Below, in pieces: positions 49,574 through 60,058 of a stretch of 64,000 nucleotides of DNA (its first letter is position 1; each line of letters begins with the position of its first letter). This stretch comes from Apus apus. Its lineage: Eukaryota > Chordata > Aves > Apodiformes > Apodidae. A program made the position numbers and the translations under genes. The notes beneath the pieces are model-generated. The model was given only the letters and a program-made list of their open reading frames with translations, did no database searches and was not told the DNA's origin. The stretch covers positions 16,164,001-16,228,000 of the forward strand of contig NC_067290.1 in NCBI RefSeq assembly GCF_020740795.1, read 5' to 3'.

Positions 49574-50160
49574 ATGATTAAAGCAACCATCTTTCTGTCA
49601 GCACAGATTCCCCTTTCCATTGTGTACACATATGCAAACTGTTTAAACCACCCGTTGTGTCAAGGATGTGGAAGGAAAGAAAAGTGTGAGGACTGTTTTC
49701 CCCATATGTTGAGAAAAAATCTGCAGCAGGCAGTAAAGGATCTGGTAATAGGAAAAGTACCTGAAGTTCTGTTAGAAGGTAAAAGAGGAGACTCTGGCTG
49801 TGAAAACAAACTAGAACAAGAGGAGATAAAAAAGCGTTTACTAGATAAAGTGATGCCATAGTTTGTTGAAGCTGGTCCTGAGGGAACTTTAGGAGTTTGG
49901 GAGCTGGCCCAGCTGACTTTGCTGACACTGATATTACACAAAGTTCCCACTTGACTAACTGCATGAAATGCAGCTCTAACCAGGAGAGAAGCCAGAAGAT
50001 GAAAGGTCAGAAAGTCTGAATTAAGAAACTGGGAGATTGCATTACCCTGAGAAGGAGCACGATGTTTGCCACAGTGGGATAAACAGCCAAGGGAAGGAAT
50101 TCCCAGGCTGGGCTTTAACACTGGAGAATTGTAAATAAATGCTTGGAGAATATACTTCAT
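49574..50160 (+). pseudogene. Stop-poor stretch, possible decayed coding sequence
   Basis: A plus-strand frame of 95 codons (49574-49861) contains a Cys-rich start (CQGCGRKEKCEDCF) and a basic/acidic tail (LEQEEIKKRLLDKVMP). The same frame continues past a TAG for 31 more codons (to about 49954), then shows only TGA and TAA interruptions until an AATAAA at about 50125-50130. The minus strand is also open, for 166 codons at 49660-50160 and 128 codons at 49578-49964, in different phases; the 166-codon frame is the longest in the window. Overlapping open frames on both strands are often the shadow of former coding sequence. The plus frame looks more protein-like, since the minus product is Ser/Phe-rich. 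Family unknown. Confidence 0.22.
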
Positions 50161-51204
50161 TCTACATTAATAATGCAATGCCTAAAGTATGTGTTTTAAA
50201 TATTACATGTGAATCCCAGACCTCTCTTGTAATAATTTTAGAAAAAATCCATAATCTTGTCATTTTAACAGCAGAACAAGCTTTCTGGCTTTTTCATCTT
50301 TCTTGGTGTATTAGGAGCTAAGAAATGTGGACCTTCTCCACATAAAAATTGCATTTACTGTTATTGCTTGTGCAGCTGTGCAAGTAACAGTCTACTTGAT
50401 TTCAGACAACTAAAGTAAATTAAGAAAGGATGAAGACCCAAACACAATAAAGCTGCTTTGGAGTAATTACAAGACATTAATACAGAGCAAATCTCAGGTC
50501 AAATCCAGGTCTGGCATCAACAGTCACAGCTCCAGCCTCTGCAACATATGCCTGTAAACATCAGGGTTAACTTAGTTTATCAATCAAAATTTAGATTGAT
50601 CAGAAAATAGTTTTAGACTTTGGAAAACATCATTAATAGTGCAACAGCATCGCTGAATCATCAGTGCAAGGTTCTTGTCAAGATAATTTCCACTGATTTA
50701 TTTCACAGTTCAAAAGAAGATTTGCTGTGCATGCAAATGGAAACCACCCAGTTTTGTAAAACATACAGAATGAGGAACAAATCTGATTCACTTTACTACT
50801 TCCACAATTTGTCCCAAATTCAATAACAAGTAGTAGAGGAATGTATGAACAGGAAAAACAATTAGGGATTTTTTTTTTTTCCCAGGGAGAAATTGTACAC
50901 TTCTAGCTGGCATCACTGGGACTTTTGAAGCATGCTTGCAAGAAAACAATTTGTTCTTCAGATATTAAAAGATTCTCAGCCTGTTGCTGTCAACAATACA
51001 AGATGGGCAAGTGTTGCAATGCCTGCCTGAGCGACAGGCATTGATAACATATATATGGATTTCATTTTTGTTCAGTTTATCCTATACCTTTATATTGCTG
51101 GCTGGTAAAGGTTGTAGTGAAGGCTGAAGCTTTCCTTTGCCGTTATTAAAGCAGTGTTTAATTGAATTAACCTAGTGTATATTAAAAGAATGTAATGTTA
51201 CTTT
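50161..51204. other. No gene seen
   Basis: AT-rich non-coding DNA; it contains the short hairpin at 51017-51043. Confidence 0.5.
51017..51043. repeat. Short perfect inverted repeat
   Basis: CAATGCCTG and CAGGCATTG form a 9-bp perfect stem with a 9-nt loop. The stem does not extend. Confidence 0.6.
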
Positions 51205-51320
51205 GTGACATCAGTCCCTTCCCATCTCAACTGGAAGTGATAGAGTACACAACTTCCATGGGCAACATGTTCCAGTGTTTCACCACCTTCATAGTGAAGA
51301 ATTTCCCTGTGATGTCTAAG
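51205..51320 (-). mobile_element. CR1 internal fragment
   Basis: The segment with gtttcaccaccttcatagtg, then aagaatttccctgtgatgtc, is the reverse complement of CR1 reverse transcriptase C-terminal sequence (the ARRFFT..V-type region). It lacks the CR1 3' end and is diverged, so it is an old, doubly truncated copy. A 10-bp minisatellite begins exactly where it stops being recognisable. Confidence 0.75.
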
Positions 51321-51470
51321 GGAAAGGAAGGAAAAGGAGGGCAAGATGAGGAAAGGAGGTGAAAGGAAGGGAAAGGAGGGGAAATAAAAGTCAAGGAATG
51401 TCAAAGAAGGTCAAAGAAGGTCAAGGAAGGACAAAGACTGTCAAAGAAACCGAAAGAAGGTCAAGGAATG
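51321..51470 (+). repeat. 10-bp minisatellite, 15 units, no indels
   Basis: Fifteen consecutive 10-bp units keep perfect register. The first seven are variants of gaaaggaagg, and the last eight are variants of tcaaagaagg or tcaaggaatg. The purine-rich strand is the plus strand. It adjoins the CR1 fragment and may have grown from the CR1 sequence or a nearby purine tract. A short frame across it is low-complexity and not a gene, as 10-bp units rotate the reading frame. Confidence 0.88.
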
Positions 51471-52149
51471 GGCTAGGAGAGGAAATTAACAGGCTCAATT
51501 ACACCTGTTTCACAGGTGCAGAAACAAAGATGACTGAAGGGACCTGAGCAGTGTCACCAGGCAGCAGGGGCAGGAAAAGGAACACAAACAGCAACATCTG
51601 TCACTTTGGTCTCTCAACACGCACCACTAATGTTGGACAGGAGTAACATGCTGAGCCAAATTCTTTGGCAAGTCAGCCTTGCAAATAGTGACATACAAAT
51701 CCAGAGCGAGGGGTAGATCCTGGAAATTATTCTGCCTGTATGCACTGAAACCACCTGAAGTAGACTCCTCTTCAGTTTAGGCCAGGGACATAGGTACAAC
51801 AGTTGATAAACCAGGCAGTGAAGGATTCCTTCCTTTGTAGCAAACATTGGGCGTGTGAGTGCTGACAGTCTGGTTATGTTGTGCTGGACAGTTCCTTTCC
51901 TGGTATTTGACTGTGACCTCCTGACTGATGTAAATGCTGTTATTTTCCTGTGTCAATAAGTATATAATAAAATGAACAGGATCCCTCCCAGCTGTCAGGC
52001 AGGGACTATGCCAGAAGAAACACAAGTTTAAGGTCCTCCACTTATAGTTAGTCTGAGATTGTGAAGCCTAAAACCCACTTGGGGCTGTTAGTAGGAAACC
52101 ACAGCACAAACCAGAACCCATAGCACACAAGCTGGTCCTGTGGCCCAGC

Positions 52150-52327
52150 CCCATCTGCCTGGGGGTACCTAAAGAAAGGGACAGGTCTGTTTCTGTATTG
52201 AGGGGTGCTCCCTAAACAGGGTGTGGAGGTGCTGTGCCTCCATAAGAGCTGGGGGGGAGCATGTCTTTACAATGGGAATGCCTGCACAATGGGATGTCTG
52301 TCTCTAAACTGGGTGGTAGCACCTAAG
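52150..52327 (+). repeat. Degenerate ~40-bp tandem repeat, left part
   Basis: Recurrent variants of a unit like ggtctgtctcta.actggggg.ac can be followed by eye: ggtctgtttctgtattgagg, atgtctttacaatggga, gtctgtctctaaactgggtgg. The array is strongly diverged. It is interrupted by the CR1 copy at 52328-52697 and resumes after it. Confidence 0.5.
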
Positions 52328-52697
52328 AAAATTGGGGCTGTTCAGCCTGGAGAAGAGAAGGCTCCAGGGAGACCTTATAGCACCTTCCAGTACTTGAAAG
52401 GGGCTTCAGGAAAGCTGGGGAGGGGCTTCATCAGAGAAGACAGTGATAGGACAAGGGGTAATGGTTTTAAGCTGAGAGAGGGGAGATTTAGGTTAGATAT
52501 TAGGAAGAAATTCTTCACTCTAAGGGTGGTGAGGAACTGGAATGGGTTGCCCAGAGAGGTTGTTTAAGCCCCATCCCTGGAGGTTTTTAAGGCCAGGTTG
52601 GATGACATTTTGTGCAACCTGGTTTAGTGGTAGGGGGGGTTGGAACTTGATGATCTTTAAGGTCCCTTCCAACCTTAATGAATCTATGATTCTATAG
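52328..52697 (+). mobile_element. CR1 retrotransposon 3' fragment, about 370 bp
   Basis: This is a 5'-truncated CR1 in plus orientation. It encodes the reverse transcriptase C-terminus ([20 protein letters not shown], then [18 protein letters not shown]), reaches a TAA, and continues through the typical 3' end to a terminal ATTCTATG-type repeat (atgaatctatgattctatag). The start falls within a degenerate tandem repeat that resumes on the far side, so the insertion boundaries are unusually easy to place. It is among the best preserved copies here but far too short to move itself. Confidence 0.95.
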
Positions 52698-52805
52698 TGA
52701 GGTGCTGTCTCTGTACCAGGGGTACCACCTATTCAGAGGGAAGGGTCTGCCTCCACACTAGGGACATACACCTTGCCAGTGGGTCTGTCTGTGTAATTGG
52801 GGGCT
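52698..52805 (+). repeat. Degenerate ~40-bp tandem repeat, right part
   Basis: The array continues after the CR1: gaggtgctgtctctgtacca, gggtctgcctccacactagg, gggtctgtctgtgtaattgg. These match the unit seen before the CR1. Confidence 0.5.
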
Positions 52806-52860
52806 ACAGTCCTTTTACTCCTTTCTGCTTTATCTACTCTGAGAATAAGCAAATATTCTG

Positions 52861-52875
52861 CACACACACACACAC
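52861..52875 (+). repeat. (CA)n microsatellite
   Basis: Seven and a half perfect CA units. Ordinary dinucleotide repeat. Confidence 0.85.
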
Positions 52876-55818
52876 TGGAAGCAGAGAAGATACTGCAGGA
52901 AGCTGCTCAGTGTGGAAGTCATAAATCACATCAGAAACGAGTGTCGCTTCCATGGTCTGTGCTATATGAGGGCTCCCTTAGATACCAAACACTCCCAAAG
53001 AGAAGTTAAAAATCATATCCTATGACCAAGACTGCTAAAATGCAACATTTTCGTGCAGAAGAGAGACTCTGGCTGGGCTCCTGTATTTAAGTTGCCACTG
53101 AAAGCAGGAGAGTGCACAGGAAAACTGGGGGAATGGTAATGCAGAGAAGAAGAAAGCTGGAAAGAAAAAAGAAAAGCACACAAAACTTGAGCTGTTAATC
53201 ACATCCCTATGTTGATAAAATATTTATGAGATCTCGTTCAATTAATTAGAATAAACTATGTAACACTGCAGGAAACAAATTGAAAATTTAATAAAGTAAG
53301 TTCACTTCCAATTTCTTTTGAAGAAAGAAGCTAATTATATTTAGTTCTGTAATTATAACTTTAATTAAAATATAATGTACAGTATTTCATAAAGTGAAAA
53401 CAGTTCTGTATTAGAAAATTGAACCTTTAAGAAAACTTGTTCCTCAGACAAAGAATTCACTAAATTTTCAAATGAACATTTTAATACACTTGTTTCTAAA
53501 ATCTTTGCAGGGTAATTTTAAGAAAAATCCTTCTTAGAAATGCTCATCAGTGTTATCTTTAATTTAAAACATAATGTCTTCCTTTCCTGCCTTCTTCCAG
53601 AAATATTTCTTGCTCTACATTAGGGATGTATGTTTTGATTACTGTATTTAAACACAAGACACATTCCTTATTTATACTTGCCTATTGCAGCCTACAGAAC
53701 CCAATTTTTATTTAGAGAATAATTTCAAAACACATTGTAAGTATCTCCAGATAGCAGCTGCCTTCACCTGAGCAACAAGGGAAGGGAGAGCCTCAGGCAG
53801 AGAGACCCAGGCAGGCACAGGGAAATCTGGGTCTAGGAAAATAAAATGAGAACACTGACAAAATGACCTTTCATTGATGTTTTTGATGATGATTTAATAG
53901 CAACAGAGTCTTCTAGGCTTGTGTAAAATGAATTTGTCTTTAGGACTAAAAAAATCATTTTACAAATGTTTTCTAATACACAGTTCACCAGGGAGCCTGG
54001 GATGAATGTGCTGTTTGTTGATTCTCAGGGTTTGTCTGACCCCTCTTTGAAGTCTGGGTGCATTTCTCTCCCTTTGATGGATTCTGATTCAGCCAAGTTC
54101 TGGAATATTTTTGTTTAAGATAAAAACTGTAATTAGAAACTTAAATATGTTTTTAAAGAAGTGTACCATTAAGTCCTGTTCTCAATGAAGTCATTAGAAT
54201 ACTGGACCTTTAACTTTTCTTCCTTTTCCAGTAAGAAAACAGCTACACCAGTGCATGACCTTTGAATCTTGTCCCCCACAGTGGCTTTAGCTACCTGCTC
54301 TGGCCAGCTGGCTCCATCCCTGACCTGTTTCCTACCATTGATTCTCCATCCCTCTGCCTGCACACCCTCTCTCCCAGCAGCTGCAGCTCCAGTTGAGCCC
54401 TGGCCAGTCAGGATCACTTGCATACAAGGGACTTCCACATTCCCTCTGGAGCACGATACTGGCAACACTCCTGTCTTCTCCACTGCCCACAAAGCTGGCA
54501 AACACCCACGTGCTGGGCCCTGACCCTCTCACCTTTTACTTCAGCATGCTGACCTGGCACCACCAGCAGCTTGGTGCCTGCCAGTGCTCAAGCAGCAAGC
54601 TTTGCTGGAGCACTGTGGGGATGCTGGGAGTGCTCCTCTGTCCTTTCACTTCCTGTTTTTATTTCAGAGTGTTGTGTGTGAAATTAGATCAGCCAGCCTT
54701 CTACACCCTTCTGTGTTGGGTGGTGCTTAGCATGATCAGCGTCGCTATAATATAACACTCATTGTAATTACTAGTGGATTATTTGGCATGAAGAGACCTG
54801 GGACATTGGAAGAGGTAAATGAGATAGATGTTTGCCTGTGTGGGACCACCTTGTTCAGCTCCATCAAGCCCTTTCTCCCTAAGCTTTCCATGGTGGACTT
54901 GAGTCCGATTTTTTGGCTAAGCACGTGTATGTTCTGCTGCCTTCTTAAAGAGTCAAATTCCTGTTAATTCACAAAGGAAAAAGAGAACACATGGAAGAAG
55001 TACAGATTGCTGTATCTCACTTAGCAATATTAACATACAACATCTAGAACAAAGGTGCTTGTTGCCTCTGTTCTTTTTTGGCTGGAGGGAGTCACAGACT
55101 TTGCTTAATCTCAATACCAATCCTAGGGACACACCTTTTGCCATGGTTTTGAGAAAGAAGAGAGGATCAGATCTCAGATCTTTCTCTCACCTGTGTGTGT
55201 CACTGCTAGAAAGTTGCTTAACTATCGATTGTCACTGTTAATCAAAACTCCTTCTGTTCTTCCCAAGCAGATCAGATGTAACAAGAGTGAGTCAGTGATA
55301 GCAGTGTTAATTGAACAAAACAGGAGCCCAAAATAGAACAGTTTGAAAGAAATGATGGATTGACATATGTTGTTTTCGTACATTTGTTGAACATTATTGG
55401 ACATTTCTAGTGCAGTGATCAGAGAGTAGGAAAATATCTGGGAGTGTTTATTTGATAGAGTTTACATTACACAGCCTGCAATGCAGCCAGAGCAGCATTT
55501 GGTGATCTTTCTCATCATACAGTCCATCTTCTTCTCCTCTTTGCCAAGGAACTTTTTATGATCAAAAATGACGGCTGTGACCTGAAGATGACATTTCAAA
55601 GTCTATCTAATGAATAAGTAGCACAGTAGCAATTGGTGTCCTCTCAAAGTCGATCAGAGGCTGTGGCACTATTATTGCAGAAGCTGCAGAGCTGAATCCT
55701 TTACTGGGGCTGTGGCAGTAGTTTCTTTTATCTCCCATAGTCTCCAGTTTGCTGTCCTGGCAAGAGTCAGTGTGGTGGCTGTTCATCCCCTGCACCATAA
55801 AGCCCTTTGTTCTTCAGT

Positions 55819-55849
55819 CCTTTTTTGATGGAAATTCTCCATCAAAAGG
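55819..55849. repeat. Inverted repeat, 12-bp arms with small bulge
   Basis: CCTTTTTTGATGGA and TCCATCAAAAGG pair across a 5-nt loop (AATTC), the left arm having two extra T's. A single short hairpin, no further extension seen. Confidence 0.55.
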
Positions 55850-56262
55850 AGAGCAACTAAAGGCACTTGCTCAGATCTAGATCACTTAATCCCTGTTTGG
55901 CAGAACTGGGTTATCCAGTGACATTCCAACCTCCCTTCAGAACTGGAAAGCTAAAGATCTGGGATGGATGAGTCCAGCCAGGTGAAAATCAATGCTGAAG
56001 TCAACTAAACTGAATCAGGATATAGTTTGTGCAAATCAGCAGTATCTCCACTGAAGTTATTGGTATTGCTGCCATGTCAAACCCAAGGCAATCCTGCTGA
56101 AGCCATGGGACATACTTTGATGTAAAAGTAACATTAGAATATGCTTACTTGCTGCCCTGTTCATACAGACACAATATTAATCACACATGTGAAGGTAAAG
56201 GCTAAAGATAAATCTTGTTAAAACCTGTACTTGATCAAATACGCAATTGGGTTGAAATTAAG

Positions 56263-56309
56263 TTTTTGTTGTTGTTTGTTTTGTTTTGTTTTGTTTCCCC
56301 CCAGGTAAG
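56263..56309 (+). promoter_or_regulatory. Candidate recursive splice site (ratchet point)
   Basis: A long pyrimidine-rich tract (TTGTTTTGTTTTGTTTCCCC) leads into CCAG|GTAAGG, so a strong 3' splice site abuts a strong 5' splice site with no exon between them. This is the form of recursive splice sites, known from very long introns in flies and in vertebrate neuronal genes. It would only matter if a plus-strand transcript crosses this point, which I cannot show. The tract overlaps a (TTTTG)n simple repeat, so chance is a real alternative. Confidence 0.35.
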
Positions 56310-59300
56310 GAGAAAGACAAAATCTGTTCTTTTAAAAGGGAAGATTACTATTTAATGTTTTATTCTTTCCAGTAGAGATCAACTCCCAGTGGCCCCCATT
56401 GCTGACCAGATGAAACTACAAGAACTGAGCATGATGAACAAAGGGTTAGGTGAGCATTTACACTGAATTTGTTAACCTAGAATTACTTAATGCATCTTTG
56501 TCATGGTGAGATCAAATCCTCTAATACAGACAAGAATATATGCAGGTTTTCAAAGTGGCTTAACCAATTTAGGCACTCAGCACCAATGAATCACATTTAC
56601 AAAAAGATGTGGTTCAAATTCCTATTTCTGTTGGTACTGCAGTCTACTATGGAAACCATCTGTGGGTGAAGGTTGTCTGGGCATTATGGTTAGAATGTGT
56701 GAAGTCAGAGACCCTTCTGAGGATCATCTCAGATCTAAATATAACCCAGTGTGTGGTCTGCCATGAATCTACTGTGCAACTATTTTGTCTTTCTGTGCAT
56801 CTCTCTCTGCTCTGATCTTCTGCCTGTCTGGTTTATGTAATTTCTACACTGTGCTGCAGGAATTAGCCTCTATGGTATGTCTATACAATGCCTAGAATAA
56901 AAGGGTGTTAATTTCAGCAGCTTAAATACAGAGGGGTAAAGACAGTATTAACTTGCAAATAAGAATTTAATCTGTAACATGTCTGACCTTGTTGTTATCA
57001 ATTATTTTATGCATCCAAAGAAAAACTCATAACAAGGGGAAAGAGCCTTAGCTGTCACACAAGAGATGTGAATACTTAAATAGCTACTTGCTTTCCTTCA
57101 TATTTTTAAGACTTAAAGGTTCATGGGTTTTTTCCCCTGCCTCTGTTAAATGAAAACATCTTTACTTGATATTCATCATTCTACAATGGCCATTTCATCA
57201 CCTAGACAACATGAATAAAAGTTATTATTCTTAGTCATTAGTCAGTCAGGGAAAAGAGAAAAATTGGACGTTTTAGAACATTTTGCTTTTCTGTCATTTT
57301 AGAGTAAATGACACTCCTAAATGATGGCCAGTCAAACCTACAGAATCTATTAGTAACTTGATAATAAGTGTGAAGGGATGCTGGGACCCAAAGGAGTCTT
57401 AAAGTCACATTTATCAAGCATGTCACATCATTGCTACTAGTAATAAAAGCATTTTTGTTTTATGCTGCAGAGTCTATAGAGAACAATCTTTTTTTGTGCT
57501 ATAGCCAAAAGTGATATTGCTACATTCATCACACTGTTTGATATGAAATAGCCTAAAAACACTGGAAATTGGTTGCCATTATTTGTTTCTTCCATTTTTT
57601 TCCTAATCAAGGAGCCTACTACAGTGGTGGGAAAAGGTTTCCTCGTCTTCATATCAAGGCACAAAGACACACAACAATTGTAGCATTTCTCCATCAGAAA
57701 TCTAATCCTACATTTATAGCACAGTCTTAAAATTTTAGTGTCCTTTCAAGAGAATACCCATGATTAACTCACTTAATTTTAATTTCTCCATTTGAAAGTA
57801 AGGTTCAGAATGTCTGGTTTACTGTTACAGTCTTTCCTGGCAAAATCTTCATTGGCTGTAGTAAAAATTCTGTGTGTTTGGGAACTGCAAAATGATGACT
57901 TTGGATGTTAGCTTCCAAGTGCTAAAAATCAGAAAGTAACCTGTTGCCTGTGAAAGTGAGAAAATTGTTTGGTTTTCCCTCCTTATTCAATCTTTTAAAT
58001 GATAATTTAAACAAGGACAGGTCACAAGGTGCAACTATGAAGGTCTCTGTGCTGTAGTACTGTTGTGCAAACCCCTGGTGAAAGTACAGTGTATATACTG
58101 CTGAAACTAGTGTTCTCTGCTGGCATGGCTACTGATGAGATAAACTAAAGTCTTTTGGAGAGGATTTTTGGAGTATGTGATTTTTTTTCTGACCTGAAAG
58201 ACCAAGACAGTGAGACCAGGCTAAACTGCTCAGTGTTGTCTTGGCTGCTAGCAGCATGGAAAACTACTGCTGAATTGTCCATGAACTCAATCAGTGTCTG
58301 TGACAGACCCTTTTCCTCCTAAAAACTAAAAAAAATACTGGTAGCAGTAATAAAATATTAAAAATGAAAAAAACCCAAACTCTGGAAGAATCTTCTTTTC
58401 ATTCGACTTCCTTGGTAGGAAAAAAGATCCATCAGCTGCTTTTGACTGATGGGTCAACCAGTCCTGGGCTTGTGCTCTGTGTCCCCTATGCAGCTGCTGC
58501 AAATTTGCATGGGAAGGCTTGTGCAGTTTCTTATGGAAACATAAGGCTGGGATAGGCAATTGCATCACAGGATCTCATTTAATAGCAGAGAGGAAACAGA
58601 GCCCATTTATCATATCGAATTCTTTCCCACTGATATTCATCATTTGCATGTAAAAATGCCATCAGATTTTCTCCATCATAAACCCCGTGTGATGTTTTCC
58701 TTTTTTTCTGTTGTTATTTTGGTCTGGATTTAAATCTGTCACTTTTGAAAATGTATGCTTTCTAAGCCCCACTGCACTCTGGAAGCAGAAACAAATGGAA
58801 TTTTGAAGGACTGAGGAAGTTAAAATACTCTCTGTTGAGTGTGCTTTGCAGCACGATGCATTTCATAATTACTTGACCCTGTTCCTGGTGGTGGGGTTGC
58901 TTTTTGAAGCTGAATTCTGCCCTGACCATTTTTTTCAGCCTGCAGATTTTGCCATATTGACTGACTCTTAAGATCTGGAGTGTCTTATTAACACTTCTCA
59001 GCAAAGCAACCACTCTTTGTCTGGAACATACAGTCAGGCAAGACTGTTTGAACAGCTAGAGCAACCTTTATACTTCTTAGGGGCATGATGGTGCCAATAT
59101 TGTGAATAGCTCTCTGCACTTCCTTCACATTAATCTTATTCTGTCTTTATATTGTGCAGACATATCAGCAGACTCCATGGGACAATCTGTCCAGTAAGAG
59201 TATGATGATATGACAACTTAATTCAGGTTTTTAGAAGTTCAGACAAGCAGACAATGAAAAAGGCAGATGAGTCAGAAATGTAGAAAAGCACCATCAATGC

Positions 59301-59596
59301 AGAAATGCTGTGTGTCAGCAGTGAGGATGGCCACCTTAAATTCATATGTAATTATTGCTGATCCTTTGCACAGCAATTAAGCACCTGCAAATGAAGAAGC
59401 TGTCACTTTAAGGTCAAATGTATTACCCAGAGAATATGGTGCTAAGGAATGGCTCTAAACAAAGAAACTAATTTGTAAATAACACTAATTCACTGAACTC
59501 AAGAACTCTCTGTTCAACCTTCCAGAAGATAAGACATGCCTCAATTCACCAGTTGAAATGCTCAACAGTTGCAACAACCTGCAGACTACACCAAGA

Positions 59597-60058
59597 AATC
59601 ATAGAATCACAGGATGGTTCAGGTTAGAAGAAGCCTTTAAAGGTCATCTAGTCCAACCTCCCTTCAGGGAGCAGGGACACCTTCACCTAGATCAGGTTGC
59701 TCAGAGCCCTGTTCAACCTGATCTGAAATGTTTCCATGAATGGGGCTTCTACCACCCCTCTGGGCAACCCGTGTCAGTGTTTCACCACCAACATTGTAAA
59801 AAAGATATCTTCCTTATATGTAGCCTGAATCTCTCCTCTCTTAGTTATAGAACCATCACCCCTTGTTCTGTTGCTACAGGCCTCATTAAGAAGTTTGTCC
59901 CCATCTTTCTTTAGTCCCCTTGCAGTACTGAAAGGTGATCTAAGGTCTTCCCAGAGCTTTCTCTTCTCCATGCTAAACAACTCCAATTCTCTCTGCCCAT
60001 CTTCATGGGAGAGGTGCTCCAGCCCTCTGGTGGTTTTATGAATGCCTTCAAAATAAAC
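59597..60058 (-). mobile_element. CR1 retrotransposon 3' fragment, about 460 bp
   Basis: The plus strand starts with aatcatagaatcacaggatg and continues through tctagtccaacctcccttca, the reverse complement of the CR1 3' end. Further right, the minus strand encodes reverse transcriptase C-terminal residues (NRTRGDGSITKRGEIQATYK, a decayed form of the RTRGNGF...RFRLDIRK stretch) and upstream motifs (EKRKLWEDLRSPF). It is the longest CR1 copy in the window and clearly older than the one at 52328-52697, judging by the loss of key residues and internal stops. Confidence 0.95.

Larger units (their letters stand above)
52876..59596. other. No gene seen; GC-richer patch at 54250-54650
   Basis: Open frames of 110 to 120 codons overlap on both strands at 54169-54755, where GC is locally higher and stops are fewer. 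I recognise no domain. The rest is AT-rich. It contains a recursive-type splice pair at 56304|56305, a hairpin at 55819-55849, and a possible old repeat at 56000-56110. Confidence 0.45.

Noticed and set aside
52205..52567. 120-codon plus frame as a possible gene
   Set aside because: It runs from the degenerate tandem repeat into the CR1 reverse transcriptase tail; it is transposon sequence, not a host gene.
54169..54755. 110- to 120-codon frames on both strands
   Set aside because: They coincide with a local GC rise that lowers stop frequency, and neither product is recognisable.
56520..56625. Possible tRNA gene, from a GGTTCAAATTCC box
   Set aside because: No matching A box, acceptor stem or anticodon arm could be fitted upstream.
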